This document shows positions 8,842 through 17,715 of a DNA stretch of 64,000 bases, in pieces (the first letter of the stretch is position 1; each line of letters begins with the position of its first letter). The stretch spans positions 186,001 to 250,000 of the forward strand of contig JAIYAW010000008.1 of the NCBI GenBank assembly GCA_027488835.1. The letters are read 5' to 3'. The notes under the pieces were generated by a model that saw nothing but the letters and a program-made list of their open reading frames with translations, was not told the origin of the DNA and ran no database searches. This stretch comes from Bacteroidota bacterium. GTDB taxonomy: Bacteria; Bacteroidota; Bacteroidia; NS11-12g; UBA955. The position numbers and the translations under genes were made by a program.

Positions 8842-9425
8842 TGCACTTTTTGATAAATTTCGATCATAAGTTATTTCTATTGATCAATCAAACCCTTTCA
8901 AATCATTGGTTGGATGGTTTGATGCATATTTTAAGTTCCAAAGCAGCGTTTATACCTATTTACATGATTGCAATTTTTAAGTTTGTTCAATTATATAAGA
9001 AGAAATTTTGGGTTCCAATTTTATTGTGTGTTTTTGCTGTGGGACTTTCAGATAGCATTAGTTCTAAAATTTGCAAACCACTATTCAAAAGAACGAGACC
9101 TGCATATTGTACTTCAATGAATCCGCGTTTGCCAGATGGAAAACCAGGAAGTCAATATGGATTTGTAAGTTCACACGCTGCCAATGCTTTTGCTTTGTAT
9201 CCATTATTTGTTGTGCTGATTTTTGGATTTAACGAATTGAAGAAAAGACGAAAATATATCACGGTTGCTTTTATTTTGGCAACAATGGTAGCTTATTCAA
9301 GGGTTTATAATGGGGTACATTGGCCGGCAGATGTTATTGGAGGGGCGATTTTGGGATATTTAATTTTCTTACTAATTAGTCGAATCTGGGAAAATAAGTT
9401 CAAGGCATTTGCCTTAAAAAATTGA
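8838..9425 (+). CDS. PAP2-family membrane phosphatase
   Basis: A 195-residue integral membrane protein with about five or six spans. All three parts of the PAP2 phosphatase signature are present: KPLFKRTRP (C1), SSHAANAF (C2, with the catalytic His) and SRVYNGVHWPADVIGG (C3, with the nucleophilic His and Asp). Such enzymes dephosphorylate lipid phosphates or pyrophosphates, for example undecaprenyl diphosphate or lipid A phosphate, on the periplasmic side of the inner membrane. The exact substrate cannot be told. Translation is coupled to the methyltransferase by a 4-nt overlap; ATG at 8838 or 8841 are both possible. Confidence 0.9.
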   Translation: MMHFLINFDHKLFLLINQTLSNHWLDGLMHILSSKAAFIPIYMIAIFKFVQLYKKKFWVPILLCVFAVGLSDSISSKICKPLFKRTRPAYCTSMNPRLPDGKPGSQYGFVSSHAANAFALYPLFVVLIFGFNELKKRRKYITVAFILATMVAYSRVYNGVHWPADVIGGAILGYLIFLLISRIWENKFKAFALKN

Positions 9426-9446
9426 ATTTTAATTTAACTTCGCACT

Positions 9447-10226
9447 ATGAGTTATGAATTTATTCTTGTTAATCCTCAGGTAGCACCTTTTGTTGGATTA
9501 ATTCAATTAAATAGGCCTAAGGAATTAAATGCATTGAATTTGCAGTTAATGGGTGAAATAAAAGATGCCTTATTGCAATTTGATGAAGACGAAAATATTC
9601 GTGCAATCATTATTACAGGGAATGAAAGGGCGTTTGCTGCTGGTGCAGATATCAAACAAATGGCAGGTAGAAATGCCATTGACATGTTAAAAATCGATCA
9701 ATTTAGTACCTGGGATAGTATTCGAAAAACCAAGAAGCCAATTATTGCAGCTGTAAGTGGATTTGCTTTAGGGGGAGGATGTGAACTTTGTATGTTATGC
9801 GACATGATTGTTGCAAGTGAAACAGCTCAGTTTGGCCAACCTGAAATCAATATTGGAGTTATGCCAGGCGCAGGTGGAACGCAACGCTTAACTAGGGCAG
9901 TTGGGAAAGCCAGGGCTATGGAAATGGTGCTTACAGGCAATTTTATATCTGCTGAAGAAGCACGTGAAGCTGGATTGATTAATAAAGTAGTACCTGTTCA
10001 GCTATATTTAGACGAGGCAATTAAGATGGCAGGTAAAATTGCAGAGAAATCACCAATTGCGGTTCAAATGGCAAAAGAAAGTGTATTGAAAGCTTTCGAC
10101 ACTGGATTACAAGAAGGCTTGTTTTTTGAACGTAAAAACTTTTATATGTTGTTTGCAACAGAAGATCAAAAAGAGGGGATGAATGCTTTTATAGAGAAAC
10201 GGAAACCTGAATTTAAGAATAAATAA
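9447..10226 (+). CDS. Enoyl-CoA hydratase/isomerase family protein
   Basis: A 259-residue crotonase-fold enzyme. The two catalytic glutamates of enoyl-CoA hydratases are present in GGGCELCMLCDM and QPEINIGVMPGAGGTQRL, and the oxyanion-hole segment is AFAAGADIKQM. It is therefore probably an active hydratase for short-chain 2-trans-enoyl-CoA in fatty acid or amino-acid catabolism (Crt/PaaF-like). It starts 22 nt after the PAP2 gene and ends at a strong terminator. A variant box TAACTTCG (9435-9442) lies 4 nt before the ATG and may be its own promoter, but it differs from consensus at one position. Confidence 0.9.
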   Translation: MSYEFILVNPQVAPFVGLIQLNRPKELNALNLQLMGEIKDALLQFDEDENIRAIIITGNERAFAAGADIKQMAGRNAIDMLKIDQFSTWDSIRKTKKPIIAAVSGFALGGGCELCMLCDMIVASETAQFGQPEINIGVMPGAGGTQRLTRAVGKARAMEMVLTGNFISAEEAREAGLINKVVPVQLYLDEAIKMAGKIAEKSPIAVQMAKESVLKAFDTGLQEGLFFERKNFYMLFATEDQKEGMNAFIEKRKPEFKNK

Positions 10227-10245
10227 TTTTTAAAGTTAGTAACAT

Positions 10246-10279
10246 AAAAAAAGAGCGACCATTTGGCCGCTCTTTTTTT
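10246..10279. terminator. Bidirectional terminator
   Basis: Stem AGAGCG-A-CC/GG-C-CGCTCT with one internal mismatch, loop ATTT and A/T-rich flanks. It lies between the convergent enoyl-CoA hydratase (+) and Omp28-like (-) genes. Confidence 0.9.
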
Positions 10280-10313
10280 GTAAGTAGAGTGAAATTAATT
10301 TTTGTTTATTATC

Positions 10314-11264
10314 TTATTTAACGTCAACCCAAACTGAGTTTACATAAAACAATTCAGAAGGAGAAATATATTTCCAAACAATAACAACTGCAGCAGTGTT
10401 AGATTTGTTTAAATTCCACCAACCGAAATCGCGCCCAAGGCTAGACTGGTAGGCTGCGTTTAATGCAGTAACCCATTTAGCAGTGGCTGGAACATAATCA
10501 AAAGTAGCAGTTTTGTCAACGATTGCATTTGCAGACGGATTGTCCATGATTGCAGTTTGAGAGAATGCAGTTTGTTTTCCGTTTGCATCATTTTGCATAG
10601 AAGCACGGATGATGTGCTGTTGATCTGCGCTGTTGTTTGATGCACCTGCTTGGTATGTGTTAATTGATTTTTCGATCAACAATACAGAAGTGTGATATTT
10701 CGCACCTGCTTCTGGACCGAAAGCTTGTAATTTGTAGTTTACAGTGAATTTGTTTCCGCTCAAGCTAGCGTTTGCTGCAACACCTACTTCAACTTTGTTG
10801 TTGTTGTTCATTACTGCATTTTTATTGTAACTAGCTGCGTTATCAGTAATGGTTTTAGCAGTTGTTCCAGTATTTCCCAAGAAAGAATTACTCATGTAAA
10901 AATGAGGAATGTATCCATTTGGTTTGGTTTGACCGTACAATTGCATGGCAAATGTAGAAACATATAATGAATCTTTAACACCATCATAATAGTAAGGAAC
11001 CAATAAAGATGAACCAGAAGTGTGCAAATCAATTGATACTAAATCATCGCTGCTCATTGTAGAAATTACACCTTTGAATTCAGGAGCACCATACGCGCCA
11101 CAAGGTCCGCACCACGTTGCAGTATTATAAATCAACAAAGAACGTTGTTTGTTGGCAACAGTTAAAGTTGCACCATTCGCGCCAGTTGGCGTGTCTTTTT
11201 TACAGCTTTGCATCATTCCCACAACACTTGCAGAAATCACAGCCAATAATAATAATTTTTTCAT
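10314..11264 (-). CDS. Omp28-like lipoprotein with thioredoxin-type CxxC
   Basis: A 316-residue lipoprotein. The signal peptide has a lipobox-like end (VVGMMQSC, Cys about 21), predicting lipidation. A thioredoxin-like segment LLIYNTATWCGPCGAYGAPEF at about 44-64 carries a CGPC redox motif. The C-terminal part is beta-rich. The whole resembles Omp28-related outer-membrane proteins of Bacteroidota, which pair a thioredoxin-like domain with an Ig-like one. A disulfide oxidoreductase role at the outer membrane is possible but unproven. It is monocistronic, with a candidate -7 box about 70 nt upstream. Confidence 0.82.
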   Translation of the reverse strand: MKKLLLLAVISASVVGMMQSCKKDTPTGANGATLTVANKQRSLLIYNTATWCGPCGAYGAPEFKGVISTMSSDDLVSIDLHTSGSSLLVPYYYDGVKDSLYVSTFAMQLYGQTKPNGYIPHFYMSNSFLGNTGTTAKTITDNAASYNKNAVMNNNNKVEVGVAANASLSGNKFTVNYKLQAFGPEAGAKYHTSVLLIEKSINTYQAGASNNSADQQHIIRASMQNDANGKQTAFSQTAIMDNPSANAIVDKTATFDYVPATAKWVTALNAAYQSSLGRDFGWWNLNKSNTAAVVIVWKYISPSELFYVNSVWVDVK

Positions 11265-11333
11265 TTTGTTTGTCTTTTTCAGTATTTATCTACGAATTAA
11301 TGCGTTTTTTAGGGTAAAAACAACAAAAATCAT

Positions 11334-11341
11334 CAAAAATA
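11334..11341 (-). promoter_or_regulatory. Candidate -7 promoter box for the Omp28-like gene
   Basis: TATTTTTG on the minus strand matches TAnnTTTG, leaving a leader of roughly 65 nt before the ATG at 11264. The region is very AT-rich, so a chance match is possible. Confidence 0.35.
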
Positions 11342-11420
11342 ATAATAATGACATTTTATGAGCATAATAATCAACAATATTGAACAAGAAAATACAATTT
11401 CAAGTTTTCATATTCCGAAT

Positions 11421-11428
11421 TACCTTTG
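11421..11428 (+). promoter_or_regulatory. Candidate -7 promoter box for the flippase gene
   Basis: TACCTTTG matches TAnnTTTG and ends 5 nt before the ATG at 11434. This argues for that start rather than the in-frame TTG at 11380, which lies upstream of the box. Confidence 0.55.
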
Positions 11429-11433
11429 TGAAA

Positions 11434-12927
11434 ATGTCAGGAGTAATTGCTCGCCAAAGTCTGTGGGCCTCAGTTGTAAACTACACCGGTAGTTTGGTGG
11501 GGCTATTTACTACGTTCTATTTATTTCCATTGGTTTATACCCAATCTGAGAATGGGGTAATTGGATTGTTTATAGAAATGGGAGCTTTGTTAGCAGGAGT
11601 GGCTCAAATGGGCACCGGATATTCAATTTGGAAGTTTTTTCCTCAGTTTAAAAATCCCGAAAAAGGACATAACGGGGCAGGGTTTTGGATTCTTGTAATT
11701 CCATTGGTTGGATTTATTATCACGGCACTCGCCTTATTGTTTTTCAAAGATCCAATCATGGTTTATTTTGGCAAAAATTCAACAGATTTTGAACAATATT
11801 ACTATTGGTTGCTGCCTTTTATTTTCTTTTTTGTTTTTAATAACGTTTTCGAGATTTTTTCATCGTCAATTGGCAGTATCATTTTTGCATCTTTTTTAAG
11901 AGAAAATGTAGTGCGGATTTTGCTAGGATTGATCGGTTATTTATACTATATCAAAACATTGCATTTTTCGCAATCTGTTCATTTGATCCCACTAGTTTAT
12001 GGGGTAATGGCAATTTTGAATTTTACCTATATTGTTAAAAATACAAATATTTCCTTCAGGCCAGATTTTCATTTTGTACGTCAAACCGAAAATTTAACTT
12101 CAGATTTTTCAAAATATACGGGCTATCTATTTTTGACTTATTTGGCGAATTTATTTGTTCAAAGAATTGACTTTGTTATGATCAGTTCAATGAAAGGGTT
12201 TTCCGATACGGGTATCTATCGAATTGCTGTGAATATGGCCGTTTTAATAGAAATTCCAACCAGAAGTATTTTACAAATATCTAATCCCAAATTGGCCGAA
12301 GCAATTCACCGTAAAGATGACCATGAAATAGCCCGCTTGTATCAAAAAACAAGTTTGAATCAATTTATTTTAGGCTGTTTGGCGCTTTTGCTTATTTGGA
12401 TAAACATTGATGTTTTTTTTCAATTGATGCCCAATGGTGAAAAATATGCTGCAGGGAAGTTTGCTGTTTTATTTCTGGGTATTGGTAAATTACTCATTCT
12501 CATACAAGGGAATTCATCTGCAATGCTCACTTTCTCTAAGAAATATTACCTTTCTTTAATTGTGAATGTAGGTGCTGTTTTCTTCGGTATTGTATTTAAT
12601 AATTATGCCATTCCACGCTGGGGTTTAGAAGGTGCTGCAATTGCCACAGCCTTTACTTGGGGTATTTCGGGTTTAATAATTGCCTTGATTATTTGGCGTA
12701 TTTACAAAATGAATCCACTCACTTGGAATATACTTTGGGTAGTTATTGTGTTTGGTATTTTATTTGGCATAAATGCGATATGGCAAAATACCATGAATAT
12801 ACATTTTATAGTTTTTGGGGGAATTAAATCTGTCACAATCATGGGACTAGCCATGTTTGCAATTTATAAATTGAATTTAAGTGATGACGTTAAAAGCATG
12901 ATGAATAAAGTCATCAAGCGTAAATAA
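11434..12927 (+). CDS. Polysaccharide flippase (Wzx-like, MOP superfamily)
   Basis: A 497-residue integral membrane protein with about 12-14 predicted spans spread along its length. It fits the oligosaccharide flippase/polysaccharide biosynthesis family, which moves lipid-linked glycans to the outer face of the inner membrane. The N-terminus (VIARQSLWASVVNYTGSLVG) is typical of Bacteroidota members. The ATG at 11434 is chosen because a -7 box overlaps the longer frame. It converges on the nonulosonic-acid gene run, separated by one base from legB. This suggests, but does not prove, a role in exporting a glycan that carries that sugar. Confidence 0.88.
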   Translation: MSGVIARQSLWASVVNYTGSLVGLFTTFYLFPLVYTQSENGVIGLFIEMGALLAGVAQMGTGYSIWKFFPQFKNPEKGHNGAGFWILVIPLVGFIITALALLFFKDPIMVYFGKNSTDFEQYYYWLLPFIFFFVFNNVFEIFSSSIGSIIFASFLRENVVRILLGLIGYLYYIKTLHFSQSVHLIPLVYGVMAILNFTYIVKNTNISFRPDFHFVRQTENLTSDFSKYTGYLFLTYLANLFVQRIDFVMISSMKGFSDTGIYRIAVNMAVLIEIPTRSILQISNPKLAEAIHRKDDHEIARLYQKTSLNQFILGCLALLLIWINIDVFFQLMPNGEKYAAGKFAVLFLGIGKLLILIQGNSSAMLTFSKKYYLSLIVNVGAVFFGIVFNNYAIPRWGLEGAAIATAFTWGISGLIIALIIWRIYKMNPLTWNILWVVIVFGILFGINAIWQNTMNIHFIVFGGIKSVTIMGLAMFAIYKLNLSDDVKSMMNKVIKRK

Positions 12928-12928
12928 A

Positions 12929-13927
12929 TTATACGTTATAAATTTCGTGCTTATATTGCTTCAGGTTTTCAGGATTTTTAAACCATTCAATGGTGGTTGC
13001 CAAACCATCTTCAATTGTTGTTTGAGGGAACCAACTTGTGTGTTGAACTAGTTTTTCTTTTGATCCTAATAATCTGAATACCTCGCTATTTTGTGGTCGC
13101 AATCTGTCTGTATCTTGCAAAATTGTAGCATTGGGATTGATTTGGTCAATAATATGCTGGGCTAGGTTTCCTACACTAATTTCATTTTCTGTAGCAATGT
13201 TAATTTCATGCCCAATTAAAGAATCGGTTTCGGCAATGCGTATAAATCCTTCTGCGGTATCTTTTACAAAAACCAAATCTCTGGTAGGTGTAGTGTCTCC
13301 TAATTTAATTTGATCTACACCGTTAGCCAATTGCGTGATAATAGTTGGAATTACTGCTCTGGCAGATTGACGTGGACCGTAGGTATTAAAAGGTCGCACT
13401 AATGTAATTGGCGTTTCAAAACTTCTAAAAAAGCTATCGGCAATTGCATCGGCACCAATTTTGGATGCAGAATAAGGTGACTGCCCTTGTTTTGGGTGTA
13501 TTTCTGTAATGGGAACAAATTGAGCGGTTCCATAAACTTCACTGGTAGAAGTTACCAAAACCCTTTCAATGTTTAAGCGCTTCGCTGCTTGAACAATATT
13601 TAAAGTGCCTTTTACATTGGTGTCTATATAACTATCTGGTGAGTGATAACTGTATGGAATAGCAATTAATGCAGCCAAGTGAAAAACGACTTCACAACCT
13701 TCCATTGCGGTATATACTCCATTTGGATCTCTAACATCCCCCGAAAAAATTTCTATTTCATTTAGAATACTTTTCGGTAAAGTATCTAGCCAACCCCAAG
13801 AATTGAAAGAATTATAATATACAAAAGCTTTAACCTTGGATCCACGAGCAACCAAAGCTTCTGTTAAATGGCTGCCAATAAAACCATCGGCGCCCGTAAT
13901 AAGTACTTTTTTACCTGAAATATTCAT
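12929..13927 (-). CDS. legB: LegB-like NAD-dependent nucleotide-sugar 4,6-dehydratase
   Basis: A 332-residue short-chain dehydrogenase of the extended type. The NAD-binding GADGFIGSHL is at about 12-21, the catalytic region STSEVYG near 127, and YSASK near 153. The segment YYNSFNSWGWLD near 38-49 is typical of the LegB subfamily, which makes the 4-keto-6-deoxy intermediate from NDP-GlcNAc in legionaminic-acid synthesis. It is the last gene of the minus-strand nonulosonic-acid run, separated from the previous one by 26 nt that contain a -7 box, so it may also have its own promoter. UDP versus GDP specificity cannot be read here. Confidence 0.88.
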   Translation of the reverse strand: MNISGKKVLITGADGFIGSHLTEALVARGSKVKAFVYYNSFNSWGWLDTLPKSILNEIEIFSGDVRDPNGVYTAMEGCEVVFHLAALIAIPYSYHSPDSYIDTNVKGTLNIVQAAKRLNIERVLVTSTSEVYGTAQFVPITEIHPKQGQSPYSASKIGADAIADSFFRSFETPITLVRPFNTYGPRQSARAVIPTIITQLANGVDQIKLGDTTPTRDLVFVKDTAEGFIRIAETDSLIGHEINIATENEISVGNLAQHIIDQINPNATILQDTDRLRPQNSEVFRLLGSKEKLVQHTSWFPQTTIEDGLATTIEWFKNPENLKQYKHEIYNV

Positions 13928-13938
13928 GTTTAAGATTG

Positions 13939-13946
13939 CAAAAGTA
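13939..13946 (-). promoter_or_regulatory. Candidate -7 promoter box for legB
   Basis: TACTTTTG on the minus strand matches TAnnTTTG, in the short gap after the candidate transferase gene and 11 nt before the legB ATG. Confidence 0.45.
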
Positions 13947-13953
13947 ATTAAAC

Positions 13954-14829
13954 CTATTGAATTTCTTTTCTTGGGTATGCATCAATGAAACTACCTTTCG
14001 TTGCATTATAAATATTCACTCCCCTATATTGTGCATATTGTTGCAAGCGATGGTGTGCGTAAAATGCTTTGTGCAAACTGAGAAAAAACTCATGCATTTT
14101 TACTGATGTTCCGTTTGCATGCAACTGAGGAGTTGTTTTTTTATGTACTTTGTAGAAATGATCATCTACATGTTGAAGTTGATTGTTTTCATCAACAATC
14201 ATATTTAAATGGAAATTATTATCAACTCCTACTAAATAAATTTTTTCAAATCCAGAATTTATTGCTTGATAAATACATGAATTAATTACATTTTGACTTT
14301 GTGGGCTGCCCAATTTCTTTTTATAAATAAAATTCTCAAACCATGTATATCCTTTTACAACTGTATAATTATAAAACTGAATTTTCATATTCTTAGTCAT
14401 GGCAAAATTTACGATATAAGTATCTCTGTATATTTGAGGTATGAATAATATGATTTCCCATTTCGCAGAAAAAATCGATTTCCAAACTGAATTAATCAGT
14501 TCTTGAATTTGTAAAAAATCGGGTTGTTTTTTGAGTCTGGATAATGTTGTTGCATCCTTAAAAACTTCTTCTGAGAAATCTAAAAATGCGTGGTCGGACA
14601 TCAAATAGTATTTAGGTTTAATTGTTGTAAAAGAAGGGGTTGCTGCAAACATGTTTACACACATTGATGGCATTGAATCATTAAATTTGAAATTGTCTAA
14701 ATATTCTTTGGCACTTGGTCCATTGCCAATAATTACAACTGATTTTTCAGTTGCTTGAAAAGTGGGTAGAAAAAATTTACTTTTTAAGGCAATTTTCGCC
14801 AAAGACAATATGGTGTCAATTATTTTCAT
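13954..14829 (-). CDS. Candidate nonulosonic-acid glycosyltransferase (Cst/DUF115-like)
   Basis: A 291-residue protein of uncertain family. It has a VVIIGNGPSAKE motif at about 31-42, like the nucleotide-binding GNGPS loop of Campylobacter Cst sialyltransferases and DUF115/Maf proteins. Further along are SGFEKIYLVGVDNNFH (compare the LG-KEIYLSGID pattern of CstII) and a His-containing DDHFYKVHKK segment, then VNIYNATKGSFIDAYPR. It overlaps the CMP-nonulosonate synthetase gene by 4 nt (ATGA). Context and motifs together suggest that it transfers the CMP-activated sugar to an acceptor. This is inference; a pterin-kinase-like or other DUF115 role is the alternative. Confidence 0.6.
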   Translation of the reverse strand: MKIIDTILSLAKIALKSKFFLPTFQATEKSVVIIGNGPSAKEYLDNFKFNDSMPSMCVNMFAATPSFTTIKPKYYLMSDHAFLDFSEEVFKDATTLSRLKKQPDFLQIQELINSVWKSIFSAKWEIILFIPQIYRDTYIVNFAMTKNMKIQFYNYTVVKGYTWFENFIYKKKLGSPQSQNVINSCIYQAINSGFEKIYLVGVDNNFHLNMIVDENNQLQHVDDHFYKVHKKTTPQLHANGTSVKMHEFFLSLHKAFYAHHRLQQYAQYRGVNIYNATKGSFIDAYPRKEIQ

Positions 14830-15509
14830 TGTTTAATCAATATCTTTTCTGCCTTTTCCCAATCATTCAAGGTATCTAAATCCACGCTAAATTCTTCTGG
14901 CATTTCATATTTGACTACTTTTTCCATTTCATGTAATTGCTGTTTTTTTAATGAATTCACAGAAATCACATAGATTGAGCCATTTACTAAATACGTTTTA
15001 GGGCAATCTTGGCGGCGGGTAAAATTGCTCTGGATACTGCGATGAATAAATCCATCAGTTTCATTGTAAAGATTGTAATAAGGATTTAACGGGGTTTCAC
15101 AAACGCTTACTACCATGTCGCAATCCGATTTTTTGAATATTTCAATACATTCGTTTATAAATTCAACTTTTCTAAAAGGTGAAGTTGGTTGTAAGAGTAA
15201 AATTGCGTCGTAAGTTTTTCCTTGAGATTCATAAAATTCTACCGCATGAATCAAAACGTCATGTGAAGAAGTTGTATCTAAACTTAATTCTTCGGGACGG
15301 GTAAACAGAACCTTTAAATGATAATGATTTGTTGCAATTTCAATAACCTCGTCAGAATTTGTGCTTATACAAATTTCATCAATATCCTTCGATTGTTTCG
15401 CAATATCAATTGAATATCCAACTAGTGGTATATTGTTCAATAACTTCCAATTTTTACCAGGAATTCCTCTTGAATCTCTTCGCGCTGGAATGATACAAAG
15501 CACTTTCAT
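14826..15509 (-). CDS. legF: CMP-nonulosonic acid cytidylyltransferase
   Basis: A 227-residue enzyme of the acylneuraminate cytidylyltransferase family, activating a nonulosonic acid with CTP to the CMP-sugar. The N-terminal nucleotide-binding signature is IPARRDSRGIPGKN (about 7-20), with LLLQPTSPFRK near 103 and a C-terminal SVDLDTLNDWEKAE that is typical of the family. It starts one base after the PtmE-like gene stop and overlaps the candidate transferase. LegF (legionaminate) is preferred to NeuA (sialate) because LegB, LegC and PtmE homologues are present, but the substrate is inferred. Confidence 0.88.
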   Translation of the reverse strand: MKVLCIIPARRDSRGIPGKNWKLLNNIPLVGYSIDIAKQSKDIDEICISTNSDEVIEIATNHYHLKVLFTRPEELSLDTTSSHDVLIHAVEFYESQGKTYDAILLLQPTSPFRKVEFINECIEIFKKSDCDMVVSVCETPLNPYYNLYNETDGFIHRSIQSNFTRRQDCPKTYLVNGSIYVISVNSLKKQQLHEMEKVVKYEMPEEFSVDLDTLNDWEKAEKILIKQ

Positions 15510-16559
15510 TTAAAAGAAATTAATGGTCGGAAAATCTTCATTTGACTTTTGATAGTCGTCAAGCGAACCAATATCATTCCAATAGCCATGAATCGGGAAG
15601 CTGACTACCGATTTCTTAGATGCAATTAATTGATCAGCAAAATCGGTAGCATTATAGAAAGTATTTTGAGGGATATTTTCAATTAAACCCGAGTTGAATA
15701 AATAAAAACCAGCATTTGCAAAGTAAGTATAAGTCGGCTTTTCAGCTATTGCAGTGATATTGATGCCTTCATTCTCTAAAACGGCATAGGGCAATGTTAC
15801 TTTATGCGGAATTGTTGCGATGCTTAATTCTGCATTTGTTGTTAAATGCCTTAAATACATTTCTTCAAAATCAATATTGCTTAACAAATCGGCATTGAAT
15901 AATAATGTATGGTTGGTGTTAATTTCAGATATCAACGACAATGCACCGATAGTTCCAAGGGGTTCATTTTCTTCAATGTACTGTATATTGCAATTTAAAT
16001 TTGTACCATCACCAAAATGCCCTTTGATTTGGTCCTTTAAATAATTTACACAAATGAAAATATCCTTAATTCCAAAAGAAATTAACCTTCTAATATTAAT
16101 TTCTAAAATAGGTAAGTCGCCAACTTTCAACATTGGCTTTGGAGTGTTAATGGTGAGAGGCCTTAATCGGTTTCCCAATCCACCTGCCATAATCACTGCT
16201 GTTAATGGTAAGTAGCTTTTTAGCCGATTAAAGTTTAATATATCAATCAATTCTTTTTTTGAATTCAATAAAGGCAATATTAATATTTGCTTTTCTCGCC
16301 AAATCCTAAGTTGTTCAATTGATACTTTTCCAGCTTCAATATATTTGAAATTTGTAAAAGCAAAATTTTCTACGTTTTGATTGAAATCAATACCGTTTAG
16401 CAAACCACGACGGATATCTCCATCGGTTATTGTTCCAATAACCTGGTTATCTGAATTCAATACAAATACTGTTCTCAAATGGTATGGTAAGTTTAACTTT
16501 TCCAAGGCCAAAGAAATTGGTTCATTGTATTTGATGGTATGTGCAGAAATATCAATCAT
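15510..16559 (-). CDS. ptmE: PtmE-like nucleotidyltransferase with CBS pair
   Basis: A 349-residue two-domain protein. Residues 1-115 form a CBS pair (VIGTITDGDIRRGLL near 41-55). Residues about 118-349 are a nucleotidyltransferase with the sugar-1-phosphate signature VIMAGGLGNRLRPLT and the KPMLKVGDLPILE segment. This architecture matches Campylobacter PtmE, the glucosamine-1-phosphate guanylyltransferase that feeds GDP-sugars to legionaminic acid synthesis. The CBS pair may sense adenine nucleotides. The gene overlaps legG by 8 nt. GTP use is inferred from the family. Confidence 0.85.
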   Translation of the reverse strand: MIDISAHTIKYNEPISLALEKLNLPYHLRTVFVLNSDNQVIGTITDGDIRRGLLNGIDFNQNVENFAFTNFKYIEAGKVSIEQLRIWREKQILILPLLNSKKELIDILNFNRLKSYLPLTAVIMAGGLGNRLRPLTINTPKPMLKVGDLPILEINIRRLISFGIKDIFICVNYLKDQIKGHFGDGTNLNCNIQYIEENEPLGTIGALSLISEINTNHTLLFNADLLSNIDFEEMYLRHLTTNAELSIATIPHKVTLPYAVLENEGINITAIAEKPTYTYFANAGFYLFNSGLIENIPQNTFYNATDFADQLIASKKSVVSFPIHGYWNDIGSLDDYQKSNEDFPTINFF

Positions 16560-17688
16560 GTGAATAGGAGCTTTTTAATAAATTATATTGTAGTTCATTG
16601 CAAATTAATTCCGCAGTATTGCCGCTTCCATAAATTTGAATCTTTGTGTTTTCATATGTATTATTGATGTTTTTTCTAACCGCATCAATAATTTGCTGTT
16701 TCTGAATAGGCGTATTGAAAATATTCGGAGTAATAATTCTTCCAGTTTGTCTTTCACCCAAATTGATTACTGTAGTAGGGAAATAAGAAGCTTCCACAAA
16801 TCCACTAGAAGTATTGCCCACCATCATTTTACAATGTTTCATTGCTGATAAATAACCAATGGTGCCAAGATTTTCTGTTGTAAATATGTGGGTGTTATTT
16901 TTTGCTAATTTTTCAAAAGAACTCCTAATAATTTCACCACCAGTATCGCTGTTCGGCATTGTAATGAGAATTTGGAATTCAGTAATTTCCGAAAACGCAT
17001 CACAAATTTCTTGAGCGTAACGCGTATTTGATTCGTAGTTCACTGTTTCTGGGTGGAAAGTGCATAAAATGGTTGGCTTTGCAAAATGTACTCCAGTTTT
17101 TATTTTTAATTCATCAATATTTAGTAACGGTAAACTTTCCAAATTATCAATGCTCAAATGTCCGAAATTAAAAACATTTTCTGCGTTAGATGTAAGTTCA
17201 ATGACCCTATTCTTATATGATTCGCATGCTGCAAAATGGTATTTAGACATTACACTTAAAGCATGTCTTAAACAATCATCAATGGCACCTTCGGTTTTCT
17301 CTCCACCATATAAATGAGCAATTTTGACTTGAAAAGGAACGGATGCTGAAACTGCTGCAAACATTTCGTATCTGTCGCCTAAGCAAAATACCAAGTCAAA
17401 TTGATTCGATTCCCAGAATTGAGAGAATTGTAACATTGTATTTCCCATAGCTTCAGCAATATGCTTCGGTGAATCACCTAGCGCAAAACAATTGTTGATT
17501 TTATGAGGGACCTCAAAGCCATCGGATAATATTTGATTCACAGTATATCCATATTTTTCGGACAAATGTGTTCCAAATGCAATGATTTCAATGGTTGAAT
17601 TGGGTAGCAAGTTTAAGGCTTTTATCAACGGATAATAAATACTATAATCAGCCCTTGAACTTGTTAATATTCCAATTTTAACACTCAT
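16552..17688 (-). CDS. legG: Hydrolysing UDP-GlcNAc 2-epimerase (NeuC/LegG)
   Basis: A 378-residue enzyme of the hydrolysing 2-epimerase family, which removes the nucleotide while epimerising C2, giving a ManNAc-type sugar for nonulosonate condensation. Hallmarks are the N-terminal TSSRADYSIYYPLI, CLGDRYEMFAA near 103, HLYGGEKTEGAIDDCLRHA near 124 and GNTSSGFVEA near 290. It follows the HAD gene by 27 nt, a gap holding a -7 box, so an internal promoter is possible. It overlaps ptmE by 8 nt. LegG versus NeuC is decided here only by neighbours. Confidence 0.9.
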   Translation of the reverse strand: MSVKIGILTSSRADYSIYYPLIKALNLLPNSTIEIIAFGTHLSEKYGYTVNQILSDGFEVPHKINNCFALGDSPKHIAEAMGNTMLQFSQFWESNQFDLVFCLGDRYEMFAAVSASVPFQVKIAHLYGGEKTEGAIDDCLRHALSVMSKYHFAACESYKNRVIELTSNAENVFNFGHLSIDNLESLPLLNIDELKIKTGVHFAKPTILCTFHPETVNYESNTRYAQEICDAFSEITEFQILITMPNSDTGGEIIRSSFEKLAKNNTHIFTTENLGTIGYLSAMKHCKMMVGNTSSGFVEASYFPTTVINLGERQTGRIITPNIFNTPIQKQQIIDAVRKNINNTYENTKIQIYGSGNTAELICNELQYNLLKSSYSHD

Positions 17689-17695
17689 ATTGATG

Positions 17696-17703
17696 CAAAT
17701 CTA
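17696..17703 (-). promoter_or_regulatory. Candidate internal -7 promoter box for legG
   Basis: TAGATTTG on the minus strand matches TAnnTTTG and ends 7 nt before the legG ATG, in the only sizeable gap (27 nt) of the first eight genes. Confidence 0.45.
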
Positions 17704-17715
17704 TTTAATTATTGG

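Noticed and set aside
14708..14727. TGGCAC followed by TTGCC, possible sigma-54 promoter
   Set aside because: Spacer is eight bases, not five, and the site is inside a coding region.
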